Positions 7,010 through 16,106 of a stretch of 64,000 nt of DNA are shown piece by piece; position 1 is the first letter of the stretch; every line of letters begins with the position of its first letter. The DNA is from CAVUCE01 sp963739985 (GTDB lineage: Bacteria > Bacteroidota > Ignavibacteria > Ignavibacteriales > Ignavibacteriaceae). The notes beneath the pieces are model-generated. The model was not told the origin of the DNA. It ran no database searches and saw only the letters and a list, made by a program, of their open reading frames with translations. Position numbers and translations under genes: made by a program. The stretch spans positions 62,001 to 126,000 of the forward strand of contig CAVUCE010000006.1 of assembly GCA_963739985.1 (NCBI GenBank). Reading direction: 5' to 3'.

Positions 7010-9161
7010 CTATAACATTCCGGCTCTTTTTCTCAAGAACCATTCGATTGCGAATAGAATTATTATAATAAACATCAGCCATTTATCAGACCATAAATTA
7101 ATTTCACTGACATTTATTTTTTGTTTCGAATTTTCGGTGGTTAGTTTTTTTAAGATTGGGTATAAATCCGAATAATTTGGAGCTACATAAAATTTACCGC
7201 CGGATTGATTTGCTAAAAGTTTGAGAAAATCATAATTCATCTTCGGATTCATCATTTCAACATCAGCTTCGCCTATATTAAACTTCCCTTTATCTTCGCC
7301 AAGTTTTTTCCCGTTCTGATTTGCAACGCCGGTAAAAGAATAATCACCTTGTTGATTACTTTGAAATGTTCCTTCATAAATTCCGTTTCCTACAGAATTT
7401 AAATTTACTATGTTTTCATTCTCTTCGTTTTTAACTTTTATCTGAACCGAAGCATCGGAAACCGGGTTGAATGTCGCATCGTAAACTTGTGCGGAAAACT
7501 CAACTTGCTCTCCCAACGAATAAACTTTCTTTGAAGTTCTTATAGTTACTTGCTTAAGATTATCTTTTGCATTCAGCCATTTTATACTGCTCAAAATAAA
7601 TCGATCAAATAAATCCAGATTTTTTGTTGCGGTTTGTAATTTCCATCTCCAAATATTTTTTGCCAAAACAGAAATAGATTTCTGACTTCCTACTCGTCGA
7701 GTTACAATCAAAGGAATGTTAATCGGTACGTTGTTTATTTTAACTTTAGAAATTACTTCTGCTTCCGGCTTTGAGGATAATTTTATATCGGGCTGAAGAA
7801 CGGGCGGTAAATTATTCCATGCTTCAATTGGATTATCAGCATTATTCTGAAGTAACGGATTATCATTTTGTTCTGCAGAAATATTAGGCTGAATTTCATT
7901 ATAATCATTTCCGAAACTTCCGAAAGAAAATCCAAGTTCATCATTTAAATTTCTTAACTTATTAAAATCAATTCCGTTTGATAAAGTGATTAAAAACGGT
8001 TTGTTGTTTTTTACAATTGCATTTTTAACCAAACTCAAAAAAGTATTATCGGTTTCTTTTGATGGAAATCCCACAAGAATAAAAATATCTGCGCTGTCAA
8101 TTAGTTGTTGTCGATTATTCTTTTCTAAAAACTGTCCTTGATTAATCTGCGTGATGGAATTTACTTGTAAGTTGTCATCAGCATTGAGAGTATTTTTTAT
8201 AAATGCCAGATCAGAACTTGGTGCTCCGGCAATCACTAAAACTTTTACCTTGTTGCTAAGTACGTTTACGTAAAATATCTTTTTATTATTCGATTTAGTA
8301 AACTCGCCGTCCAGACTTGATGCAACGACTTCAAGTTTTTTCTCGCCGCCGGATTTTGGCGTATAAGATAAATTTATGTTTTGTACTCCATCGGAAGAAA
8401 GAGTTACATTTTGTTTGTCCTGAACAACGCCGTTTTCGAGAAGAGAAACTGAAATATTTTTACCGGAAAATCCTTTGTTCAAAATTGTTGAAACAATGGT
8501 TGTCGGCGTTTGAGCATAAATATATTGATTGTAAAGTACGTTTTTAATTTCAACATCATTTCTTGAAGCGGTATCACCAACTCCAATTGTATTAACCGGG
8601 ATGCCCAGTTTTTCAACTTTGTAAGTAGGATCGTCTCCGTCTGTTATTACTCCGTCGCTAACAATTGTAATCGATGAGATATTTTCGTCTTTGTTTTCAA
8701 GGTTCTCAAAAATCTTTGAAAAGTTTGTACTGCCTTCGTTAAACTTTAAAGCTTTTATTGAATCATAATTCAGTTGCATAACTTTATTGCCGAATGTATA
8801 AAAAGTAGAATTTTTTACTAAGTTGTTATTTCCAAAACCTTCAAGAAAATCATCCGTATTTTTTATTCTTTCACTTCCGTCTTTTATTTGCATCGATCTG
8901 GAATTATCAACAAAAATAAGATTGTGAGGAGTTAGAGTAACTTTCTTTGCAAGCGATAAAATCGGTTCGAACAAAATAAAAAGCAAAAGAAGCAATGCTA
9001 AAGATCGAATAGAAACTAAGTAATATTTTTCTGGGTTTGCTGATTTGCGGAATCGTGAACTTGTAAACATAAATTGTGTAACCGGCAAGAAGTAAAATGC
9101 CGAGAATAAAAAGAATCGGGGTAAGCGAAAATGAAATGTGAATGTTTGTGTAATTGAACAT
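7010..9161 (-). CDS. VWA-domain membrane protein, with one apparent frameshift
   Basis: With one extra base removed near 9020 the gene encodes 716 residues. It has an N-terminal pair of membrane helices (ISFSLTPILFILGILLLAG and SLALLLLLFILFEPILSLA), then a von Willebrand A domain with a MIDAS-type DNSRSM and TIVSDGVITDGDD, a flavodoxin/GATase-like part around VLVIAGAPSSDLAFI, beta-sandwich segments (KKVYSLGEQVEFSAQVYD), and a last membrane helix (KWLMFIIIILFAIEWFL). This is the layout of BatA-like or glutamine-amidotransferase-like VWA proteins of Bacteroidota, whose job is poorly known. The stop overlaps nothing; its start abuts the PhzF gene stop at 9161. Confidence 0.8.
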
Positions 9162-10027
9162 TAAAAGGAAAGTTCTCCCTTCAATACTGTTACTGCATTC
9201 CCGGAAATATATAATTCATTTTGAGATTTTAAATATTTCACTCCAATTCTTCCGTTTCTATTTATAAAATCTCCTTGTTCAAAATTTAACTCAACTTCGT
9301 TATCTAAGTTTATTAAACCTAGATGATTAAAAACCAAAAGCAGCGGACCGTTTGCTGAACCGGTTACTGGATCTTCATCAATTCCGTAATAAGGCGCAAA
9401 AAATCTTAAATGAGCATTACTTTTTTGTTCAACAGTTTCCGTAGAAAAAACAGTAACGGCGGTAAAATCTTTTGTCTCAAGAGTAATATTTAATAATGAT
9501 TTATAATCCGGTTTAATAGTTTGTAAAACATTAATACTTTTTACTTTTACATAAAGATATCCGTTTGAAGCAAGTGCAAAAGAATAATTATTATCTAAAT
9601 CTTCTTCATTCAATCCTAATGCAGAGATTAATTTTCCCCGGTTTTCATGATAATCTTCAATCTTTAATATCGGGATTTGCATGAAGTATTTTCCGTTTTC
9701 AACGCGGCATTTTAAAATTCCGGATCGAGTATCAAATTTAACTTCTTGTTTATCCTCAATTAAATTTTGTTCATGAAGAAAATGAAGCGATGCAATTGTC
9801 GCATGTCCGCAAAGTTCAACTTCAACTTTCGGCGTAAACCATCTTAAATTATAATCCGCTTTATCCGATTTAGTTAAAAAAGCAGTTTCCGCCAGATTCA
9901 TTTCTTTTGCGATAGACTGCATTTCTTCCGCGGATAAACCTTCCGTAAAAGTAACTCCGGCCGGATTACCGAAAAAAGCTGTTTTTGTAAATGCGTCTAT
10001 TTGATAAATATTAATCTTTTTTGCCAT
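9161..10027 (-). CDS. PhzF-family isomerase/epimerase
   Basis: The 288-residue protein carries the diaminopimelate-epimerase-like PhzF fold. Visible marks are FGNPAGV (residues 19-25), the catalytic Glu in NLAETAFL (about 46), CGHATIAS (about 73-80) and DPVTGSANGPLLL (about 213-225). PhzF itself isomerises an intermediate of phenazine synthesis, but most genome members, lacking phenazine genes as here, have unknown substrates. It overlaps the end of surE by 17 bases, so the two are co-translated. Confidence 0.9.
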   Translation of the reverse strand: MAKKINIYQIDAFTKTAFFGNPAGVTFTEGLSAEEMQSIAKEMNLAETAFLTKSDKADYNLRWFTPKVEVELCGHATIASLHFLHEQNLIEDKQEVKFDTRSGILKCRVENGKYFMQIPILKIEDYHENRGKLISALGLNEEDLDNNYSFALASNGYLYVKVKSINVLQTIKPDYKSLLNITLETKDFTAVTVFSTETVEQKSNAHLRFFAPYYGIDEDPVTGSANGPLLLVFNHLGLINLDNEVELNFEQGDFINRNGRIGVKYLKSQNELYISGNAVTVLKGELSF

Positions 10028-10791
10028 TTAGAAAATCCTGAATATTCCAATTTTGCATTTTCTTAAAAGTTTCGTAGTCGGTTAAATCAAAATGAATAGG
10101 AGTAACCGAAACATAATTTTGTTTTATTGCCGCTTGATCAGTTTCTATTTCAGTATCGACTTCCACAAGGTTCCCGGTAAGCCAGTAATAACTTCTTCCG
10201 TAAGGATCGGTTCTTTGTTCGTAAACATCATCCCATTTGGATTTACCTTGTTTAGTCAGCGTTATTCCTTTTATTTCACTTTCCGGAGTATCGGGAACAT
10301 TAACATTTAATAAAGTACCTTTGGGTAATTCTTTCCAGTCAATTTCTTTTGCTAAAAGTTTGGCAATCTTCCCGGCAAAATCAAATTTGTCCGCAGTATG
10401 ATTTGTAACAGAAATTGCCATCGAAGGAACATCCATAATTGCTGCTTCTCTGGCTGCGGAAACAGTTCCCGAATAGATAATATTTATTGCCGTATTTGAG
10501 CCGTGGTTTATTCCCGAAACAACAAGATCGGGCGGTTCTTCCATAATATTTCTTATCCCGATTTTAACACAATCTGCGGGAGTTCCGTTAACAGCATATC
10601 CAAAGAAATTCGCCGTTTTTATTTATTTCGATTACGCGTAAAGGAATTTGCATCGTTATTCCGTGTCCCACGGCGCTTTGTTCCATAATAGGAGCAACAA
10701 CTGTAACTTCACCAATTTCTTTTAATGCATTTACAAGGGCGAATATGCCCTGAGAATCGATTCCGTCATCATTACAAACTAGAATTCGCAA
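10011..10791 (-). CDS. surE: 5'/3'-nucleotidase SurE, with one apparent frameshift
   Basis: SurE is a metal-dependent phosphatase acting on nucleoside monophosphates, linked to stationary-phase survival. The N-terminal part shows MRILVCNDDGIDSQGI with the metal-binding NDDG and VVAPIMEQSAVGHGIT. After one extra base near 10605 (a C on the coding strand between two TTT codons) the second frame resumes FGYAVNGTPADCVKIG, then VSGINHGSNTA. Corrected length is 259 residues, normal for SurE. Both metal and substrate motifs survive, so sequence error is likelier than decay. Confidence 0.92.
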
Positions 10792-10951
10792 GTTTTAACC
10801 TTAAATAAATTGAAAATAGTGCATCAATATAATATTTAACTGATATACTCTCAATTGATTGAAATGGAACCAGGGGTAAATAAAACTAAATGGATCTAAA
10901 AATCCCATATCTGCTTAAATAAAAAATTTGGGAAGTAGCGCACATTAAAAG

Positions 10952-11086
10952 AAATTCGTAAAAAAATTATCCGTAGTGTAGTGTTTGCCTGCCACAGGCA
11001 GGTTAAAAGATAAATGCTGTCTGAGTACCGATGAAATCGGGACGAGTTCATTTATCTTAGTGAAACGAAGGATAATTTTAGAATTT
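10952..11086. repeat. Nested palindromic intergenic element
   Basis: Several inverted repeats are nested: AAATTC/GAATTT (10952-10957 with 11081-11086) and AAAATTATCC/GGATAATTTT (10963-10972 with 11070-11079) form the outer stem. Inside are CCTGCC/GGCAGG (10988-11002), AAGATAAATG/CATTTATCTT (11007-11016 with 11049-11058) and CCGAT/ATCGG (11028-11040). It lies in the 720-base gap upstream of the 11511 gene, where I see no coding frame. It resembles dispersed palindromic repeats of this phylum rather than a gene. Confidence 0.7.
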
Positions 11087-11105
11087 ATTTTAAAGTGCAT
11101 GTTTC

Positions 11106-11150
11106 TTTTGGTACTTTTCTTACGTTAAGAAAAGTACATGAAAACCAAAA
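11106..11150. repeat. Perfect hairpin, possible repeat element
   Basis: GTACTTTTCTTA (11111-11122) and TAAGAAAAGTAC (11126-11137) are exact inverse copies around a three-base loop, flanked by TTTTGG/CCAAAA (11106-11111 and 11145-11150). Words of this type recur between genes in Bacteroidota, from memory. No U tract follows, so it is not a standard terminator. Confidence 0.6.
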
Positions 11151-11433
11151 CAATACTATTATTAATTTTGTTTGGCATTTATCAGAATTATTTTGAGTTC
11201 TATGGAGAGTATAAGGATACTGAGGAAAAGTTGAAATATTGAATTGTTTTCGAAACTTTTTCTAATTTTAAAAATAATTTGGATAGTAATAGTAAGTCCA
11301 TAGTTTACATTACGAAAACTTTGTTTACCAAATTCCAAAAATCAATTCTCAAATCTCAAATAATAAACAAGCACTAAATCTTCAAACATATAGCATTCAA
11401 ATTAAAAATATAGTTGTCGAAATTTTATAGGAC

Positions 11434-11462
11434 TTGTGTAAAAAATTATTTTAAGCTATAAT
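11434..11462 (+). promoter_or_regulatory. Promoter of the 11511 gene
   Basis: TTGTGT (11434-11439) and a perfect TATAAT (11457-11462) are 17 bases apart. The ATG follows at 11511 with AGGGGA as ribosome binding site. Confidence 0.65.
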
Positions 11463-11510
11463 TAAGAAGTGATTTTATAAGCTCTTGCATTTCAAATAAA
11501 TAGGGGAAAT

Positions 11511-12077
11511 ATGAACACAATAAAAATACTCATATTCGTTATTGTTCTTCCAATCGTTCTTTTGGGACAAAACAATATTACTCAAGATGAACATTCATAT
11601 CGTCATTTCATTAAAATAAGTTCCTACGAATTAAAGCAAGAATCTGATTCAGACATCGAAAGTCTTCAATCTGTAGATAAAACCAAACTAAGTATTTTTA
11701 GTGGACTTGGTTTTGCTCCCTTTAAACTAAATTTAGGAGTCGGATATTTCATTAATCCAAATATTGAAGCAAACATTCAGTACAATTCTTTGTACATGCC
11801 TCTTTCGCTAAACGTTGATGTCATTGCTTTGGGTGTAAGATATTATGAAAACAATTCTTCTACTGTCTATTCTTTTTCTTTCGGCGGGACAATATCTAAA
11901 AAATCAGATGCGTATTCTTTAAATGGTGTAAGTGTAGAAGGCTCGCTCGGTTTCTTATTAAAAACCGAAATAGGATTTTATTTTTTGCCTAGTTTTAAAA
12001 TTGGCGGAATTTTTCGGGTGAAAGAAAGTTCTTATGGAATAAAAGGTGTTGATTTAACAATTGGTTGGTTTATATAA
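11511..12077 (+). CDS. Predicted outer-membrane beta-barrel protein
   Basis: The 188-residue product has a signal peptide (MNTIKILIFVIVLPIVLLGQ) and, from about residue 62, alternating strands such as LSIFSGLGFAPFKLNLGVGYF and SSTVYSFSFGGTISKK, ending in VDLTIGWFI with a terminal aromatic-type strand as in outer-membrane proteins. No named family is recognised. It starts a likely two-gene unit with the lipoprotein gene 11 bases downstream, separated from the surE unit by a long palindrome-rich gap. Confidence 0.75.
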   Translation: MNTIKILIFVIVLPIVLLGQNNITQDEHSYRHFIKISSYELKQESDSDIESLQSVDKTKLSIFSGLGFAPFKLNLGVGYFINPNIEANIQYNSLYMPLSLNVDVIALGVRYYENNSSTVYSFSFGGTISKKSDAYSLNGVSVEGSLGFLLKTEIGFYFLPSFKIGGIFRVKESSYGIKGVDLTIGWFI

Positions 12078-12088
12078 CCGGAGATTAA

Positions 12089-12568
12089 ATGAGAGAAATA
12101 TTCATCATTATTTTTATGTTTATGGTAAGCGGCTGCACTCATGTAATTGTGAAAGAGGTTAACGAAAAAGATTCTGAATTTTATGATAAAGTTGAAAAAT
12201 TGTGTAATGAGAAAGATTTAACTATTAAGACAAAAGATTACGAGGAGTATAAAGCTAACAATTTAATGATACATGGTGATACTTCTTCCTTTCTAGAAAA
12301 GGAAACAAAATTATTAATAAATAAAAATAACTATGAATTATCTTCAATAAGTTTTCAGCAATCATCCAGAGGCGCATTTGAAGGATTTTTATACGGTACA
12401 ATTTCCGGCGGCGGTTTAGGATTGCTTTTTCAGTTTCCAAATGCAAGTGCCGGACGTTCTCCCAAAGGCGATGTCAATTTTATAATATATTCGGCGGCAA
12501 TTGGGGCGGTAATTGGTACTGTATATGGTTTACTTTCTAAAAGCACTACAATTATTGAAATGAACTAA
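12089..12568 (+). CDS. Lipoprotein with glycine-zipper-like C-terminal segments
   Basis: The 159-residue protein begins with a lipoprotein signal ending in a lipobox, MVSGC (Cys at residue 16). A charged linker follows, then two Gly/Ala-rich hydrophobic stretches (EGFLYGTISGGGLGLLF about 98-114 and IIYSAAIGAVIGTVYGLL about 132-149) resembling glycine-zipper membrane segments. Function unknown. A GGAG motif lies in the 11-base gap after the barrel gene, suggesting co-translation and perhaps a shared envelope role. Confidence 0.72.
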   Translation: MREIFIIIFMFMVSGCTHVIVKEVNEKDSEFYDKVEKLCNEKDLTIKTKDYEEYKANNLMIHGDTSSFLEKETKLLINKNNYELSSISFQQSSRGAFEGFLYGTISGGGLGLLFQFPNASAGRSPKGDVNFIIYSAAIGAVIGTVYGLLSKSTTIIEMN

Positions 12569-12702
12569 AATGTAAAATATGAGGGCAGTAAGTAATTTTT
12601 GATAATAAGAGCTTCCTAAATATAGATTTTATATTTCAACTTTCCACTTTCTTTTAGTTAACAAATTTCTTTTATTTAAACAGAACAAATAAAAGATTCG
12701 TT

Positions 12703-13434
12703 ATGCTCATTCTAAAATCAAACATATTTGAGCAATTTCCGGAAGTTATTTTCGGTTCGAGTACAAAGATTGGTTTGGGCAGGCTCTCGCCTTATTATTT
12801 TAATCTATCTCTTTCCGTTGGTGATAATCCCGATTTAGTCCGAGAAAATCGAAACAGCTTTTTTAATCAACTTGGGCTCGATACTAATTCCGTTGTTTTG
12901 CAGAGACAAATTCACAGCGACATTATTACCGTTGTAAATTCCGGTGGAGACTGCGGCGAAAGTGATGCGATGATTACGGATAGAAAAAATCTGGGATTAG
13001 CAATCAGTACTGCGGACTGCACACCAATTTTTATTTATGACAGAAAGCAAAGAGTTATAGCCGGCATACATTCAGGCTGGCGAGGCACTCAAAAACTCAT
13101 TCTTGAAAAAACTTTGGAAAAATTGGAATCTAATTTTGGTTCTGAACCGGAAAATTTATTTGCATATATAGGCCCTTCTATAAGCCAGAGTAATTATGAA
13201 GTGGGAAGTGAAGTTGCAGAGTATTTTGATGAAAAATACACAGTGCCGAAAAACGGAAAATTCTTACTGGATGTTGCCGCTAATAATTATGATATCCTAA
13301 TAAATTATGGATTACTTCCAAACCACATTCAAAAATCTAATTTATGTACTTTTTCGTTGTCTAATTTGCTTCATTCTTACCGTCGGGATGGCCAAAAATC
13401 TGGCAGAACTTTAGGCGTGATTGCCATTAAATAG
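12703..13434 (+). CDS. pgeF: Purine nucleoside phosphorylase / laccase-domain protein
   Basis: The 243-residue protein belongs to the YfiH/LACC1 family. Members have been shown to phosphorolyse or deaminate purine nucleosides, and also to edit peptidoglycan precursors. The zinc ligands of the family are visible as His in VLQRQIHSD (about 68), Cys in STADCTPIF (about 106) and His in IAGIHSGWRGT (about 123). AYIGPSISQSNYEVG is also typical. Length is normal. It appears to be a single-gene unit. Confidence 0.92.
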   Translation: MLILKSNIFEQFPEVIFGSSTKIGLGRLSPYYFNLSLSVGDNPDLVRENRNSFFNQLGLDTNSVVLQRQIHSDIITVVNSGGDCGESDAMITDRKNLGLAISTADCTPIFIYDRKQRVIAGIHSGWRGTQKLILEKTLEKLESNFGSEPENLFAYIGPSISQSNYEVGSEVAEYFDEKYTVPKNGKFLLDVAANNYDILINYGLLPNHIQKSNLCTFSLSNLLHSYRRDGQKSGRTLGVIAIK

Positions 13435-13569
13435 TTTTGCCGTAAAAATTATTTATCTTTCAATCATTATAAAACTTAGATCAAATCGGATAAAGGAACT
13501 CTTGCTTTTCTTCATTAGAAATTTTTATATAATTTTCTTAATTTAATTTTGAAAACAAGGAGAAATCAA

Positions 13570-13770
13570 ATGGTTGATGTGAAAAAGTATAAAATTAGAT
13601 ATGTTACCGATAAAAAAGGTAACAGAACCGAAGTTATCTTAAAGATGAAAGACTTCGAAGAGTTAATTGAAGATTTGAATGATTTGGCAATAGTAGCAGA
13701 AAGAAGAAATGAAGAAACAATTAGTCATGAGAAATTAAAAAAAGATTTAAAAGCCGATGGCTTACTATAA
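13570..13770 (+). CDS. Small antitoxin-like protein
   Basis: The 66-residue protein reads MVDVKKYKIRYV, then RTEVILKMKDFEELIEDLNDLA and a charged C-terminal helix. This resembles the short antitoxins found directly before RelE toxins, with the conserved pattern EVVLs-x-x-dYEkLlEDLeDL. I chose the ATG at 13570 with AAGGAG nine bases upstream over a TTG at 13549. It overlaps the remnant toxin gene by 14 bases, exactly as in an intact pair. Confidence 0.75.
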   Translation: MVDVKKYKIRYVTDKKGNRTEVILKMKDFEELIEDLNDLAIVAERRNEETISHEKLKKDLKADGLL

Positions 13771-13852
13771 AATTCTTTGGAAAAAATCTGCCGTAAAAGA
13801 ATTAAAACATCTAGATAAAAAAATCATACCTAATATATTGCCGTTACGTTAG
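13757..13852 (+). pseudogene. Truncated RelE-type toxin
   Basis: The 31-codon frame starts MAYYKILWKKSAVKELKHLDKK, a clear RelE N-terminus, and stops at TAG 13852 after IIPNILPLR. Normal toxins have about 85-90 residues and end with a YRVVY-like strand carrying the catalytic residues; none of this is found downstream in any frame. The dispersed repeat begins about 16 bases after the stop, so insertion or recombination at the repeat probably removed the rest. It should be inactive. Confidence 0.75.
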
Positions 13853-13868
13853 ATACTATTAACTTCGA

Positions 13869-14088
13869 GGAAAATTACAAATAGCAATATCCAAATTTCA
13901 AATAAATTTCAAAATTCAATAATCAAAGATCAATGTTTGGGTTTTAATCAAATAAATCTTGGTTATACGGTTTGAATTTGATATTTCGGACATTGAATAT
14001 TGTTTGATATTTGCTAATTGTTTTTTGGTGTTTTCAAAATGAATTTATTCATAATTCAAAATTATGGATTTCCAATCGATAGTGGTTT
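13869..14088. repeat. Dispersed repeat, copy 1
   Basis: About 220 bases match 28665-28894 closely over the whole length, by eye. The left part holds AATTACAAATAGCAATATCC-like words and the right part their approximate inverse (GATATTTGCTAATTG at 14008-14022), so it can fold as a long imperfect hairpin. It ends in ATGGATTTCCAATCGAT, a small inverted repeat with one mismatch. No coding frame is present. The following 215 bases to folB hold only a weak AAAAGG/CCTTTT hairpin at 14256-14275. Confidence 0.85.
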
Positions 14089-14303
14089 GGCTTTTCTACT
14101 TCACTTAACATAATTATTTTGAAGAGTGAAAATATTACGGGATAGAAAAATTATAGTTATATCAAGTTGCGTCTATAGAACTTTCAAAATTGGACTTTAT
14201 GCCGAAGAATAATTCAAAGTAGATTTGCTTCACACAGCAACAAATCTTTTAATAAAAAAGGTTAAATTACCTTTTAATTTTCAAAAATTATCTTACCATA
14301 AAA

Positions 14304-14681
14304 ATGCAAAACATAATACGGATTAAAAAAGCCACATTTTATGCTTATCACGGAGTTTTAAGCGAAGAGCAAAGTGTCGGCGGCAAGTTTGAAGCGGATG
14401 TTGATATTTATACAAATTTTTCCGGCGCTGCCGAACACGACAGTTTAAAGCAAACAATTGATTATGATAAAGTTTATAAGTTCATGTATCAATTAGCACT
14501 TGGACAGAAATACTATTTAATTGAAACTTTGGCAACAAAAATTGCAAACGAGCTTTTAATGAATTTTCCTCCTATTGAAAAAGTTGCGGTTAGAGTAAGA
14601 AAAAATAATCCTCCGTTAGGCGGCGTGGTAGATTGTGTTGAAGTTGAGGTAATAAAAAGTCGCGATGAAATAAATAATTAA
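14304..14681 (+). CDS. folB: Dihydroneopterin aldolase
   Basis: FolB cleaves 7,8-dihydroneopterin to 6-hydroxymethyl-dihydropterin and glycolaldehyde in folate synthesis. The 125 residues show KKATFYAYHGVLSEEQSVGG (with the conserved Tyr and E), TIDYDKVYKF, LIETLATKIAN with the substrate-binding Glu, and VRVRKNNPPLGGVVD with the catalytic Lys. Length is normal. folK follows by 15 bases, giving two consecutive steps of one pathway in one unit. Confidence 0.95.
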   Translation: MQNIIRIKKATFYAYHGVLSEEQSVGGKFEADVDIYTNFSGAAEHDSLKQTIDYDKVYKFMYQLALGQKYYLIETLATKIANELLMNFPPIEKVAVRVRKNNPPLGGVVDCVEVEVIKSRDEINN

Positions 14682-14696
14682 TAGTTCTTAATTTTT

Positions 14697-15203
14697 ATGA
14701 ATAATGAAAACATATCTTTAATAGCACTCGGTTCAAATGTTGGTGATAAAGTATCAAATTTGCAAACTGCGGTAAGATTAATAAATACATCAGATGAAAT
14801 TAAAGTATTGGAAGCGTCTTCGATATATGAAACGAAACCATACGGAGTTAAAGATCAATCTAATTTTTTGAATGCTGTAATAAAAGTATCAACAAGTTTA
14901 TCATTAGTTGAGTTATTAAATTTTGTAAAGAACTTAGAAAAAGAAATCGGCAGAAAAGAGAGAATAAAATGGGGACCGCGGGAAATTGATTTGGATATTC
15001 TTTTTTACAATGATCTGATTTATTCCGATGAAAGGATTACTATTCCGCACAAAGAATTTGAAAAACGGGATTTTGTAATTGTTCCTTCGGTTGAAATTGC
15101 CAAAAATTATTTTCATCCTGCTTTAAATGTAAAAATTTGTGATATTAGTATTCAAAATTTAGAAAAAAATATTATTAGAATTCTACCTGATAATCTCTTA
15201 TAA
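14697..15203 (+). CDS. folK: 6-hydroxymethyl-dihydropterin pyrophosphokinase
   Basis: HPPK transfers pyrophosphate from ATP to the FolB product. The 168 residues contain the hallmark SLIALGSNVGDKVSNLQTAV at the N-terminus, SSIYETKPYGV, then RIKWGPREIDLDILFYND with the two Mg-binding Asp residues, and TIPHKEFEKRDFVIVPSVEI. Normal length. It lies between folB and a nucleoside kinase gene with short gaps, so a folate/nucleotide operon is likely. Confidence 0.96.
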   Translation: MNNENISLIALGSNVGDKVSNLQTAVRLINTSDEIKVLEASSIYETKPYGVKDQSNFLNAVIKVSTSLSLVELLNFVKNLEKEIGRKERIKWGPREIDLDILFYNDLIYSDERITIPHKEFEKRDFVIVPSVEIAKNYFHPALNVKICDISIQNLEKNIIRILPDNLL

Positions 15204-15221
15204 AATCTACGGGTATAAAAA

Positions 15222-15881
15222 TTGGAAGATACTCAAGAAGTAAGATACATAGCTGTTGAAGGCGTAATCGGTGCCGGAAAAACTTCGTTAACTCGTAAGT
15301 TAAAAGAAAAATTAAATGCAGAGTTAATCCTGGAGCAATTTGAAGCAAATCCTTTTCTCGAAAAATTTTATTCCGATAGAAAAAGATACGCTTTTCAAAC
15401 TCAGATGTTTTTTTTGATAAACAGATACAAACAGCAAGAACAGCTTAACCAGGAAAATCTGTTTACGGAGTATATTGTTAGCGATTATATTTTTGAAAAG
15501 GACAGAGTTTTTGCTTATTTAAACCTAAGCGGCGATGAGCTTAAACTGTACGAAAGTATTTTCCCTCTGCTTGCAAGAAGTCTAAGAAAACCGGATTTGG
15601 TTGTTTATCTTCAATCGAGTGTTGACAGGTTAATGTATAACATTAAAAAGCGTGGTAGAAAAGTTGAAAGAAATTTAACACGGAACTACATTGAAGAACT
15701 GAGTGAGGCTTATAATCATTTCTTTTTCCGCTACAATTCAACTCCGCTTTTAATTGTGAATACTACGGAAATTGACTTTGTAAAAAGTGAAAACGATTTT
15801 GCGGAATTGTTCAAACAAATTTTTAGAGAAGATAGAGGAGTTACCGAGTATTTTAAACCAGAATCAAAACGGATGGAATGA
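15222..15881 (+). CDS. Deoxynucleoside kinase
   Basis: The 219-residue protein belongs to the dGK/dCK family that phosphorylates deoxynucleosides for salvage. It has the P-loop GVIGAGKTSLTRKL (about residues 14-27), a conserved LEQFEANPFLEKFY, QTQMFFLINRYKQ, SDYIFEKDRVFA as the DRS-type catalytic motif, and the lid KKRGRKVERN. The start is TTG at 15222, since no ATG aligns with the family N-terminus. Substrate preference cannot be told from sequence. Its stop overlaps the next gene (ATGA). Confidence 0.9.
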   Translation: MEDTQEVRYIAVEGVIGAGKTSLTRKLKEKLNAELILEQFEANPFLEKFYSDRKRYAFQTQMFFLINRYKQQEQLNQENLFTEYIVSDYIFEKDRVFAYLNLSGDELKLYESIFPLLARSLRKPDLVVYLQSSVDRLMYNIKKRGRKVERNLTRNYIEELSEAYNHFFFRYNSTPLLIVNTTEIDFVKSENDFAELFKQIFREDRGVTEYFKPESKRME

Positions 15882-16096
15882 TAATGCTAAGATTATTGAT
15901 TTTAATTGCAGTTTTTTATGTCGTTTATAAAGCGATTAGAGTTTTTGTGAAAATTTATTTGATTTCTTCAGCCGATACAACAACTACAAAAAAGAATAAC
16001 CCAAAAACAAAATCCAAAGATTCTAATAAGTATAAAAACGTTCAAGAAGTAGAATACACGGAAATAAAAGACGAAGAAGAAAACGGTAAGGAATAA
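15878..16096 (+). CDS. Small membrane protein, DUF4834-like
   Basis: The 72-residue protein has one N-terminal membrane helix (MLRLLILIAVFYVVYKAIRVFVKIYLI) and a polar Lys-rich tail ending VEYTEIKDEEE. The layout and the acidic end resemble DUF4834 proteins of Bacteroidota. Function unknown. Its ATG at 15878 overlaps the nucleoside kinase stop; a second ATG at 15884 is an alternative start. It is probably co-translated with the kinase. Confidence 0.7.
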   Translation: MIMLRLLILIAVFYVVYKAIRVFVKIYLISSADTTTTKKNNPKTKSKDSNKYKNVQEVEYTEIKDEEENGKE

Positions 16097-16106
16097 GAAT
16101 ATTTGA

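Noticed and set aside
11300..11410. A third, degenerate copy of the dispersed repeat
   Set aside because: Words such as CCAAATTCC and CAAATCTCAAAT recall the repeat, but no stretch longer than about 10 bases lines up, and AT-rich sequence alone can give this.
14256..14275. Hairpin AAAAGG/CCTTTT before folB as a terminator
   Set aside because: The stem is short, A/T-dominated and has no gene directly upstream to terminate, so chance in AT-rich DNA is enough.
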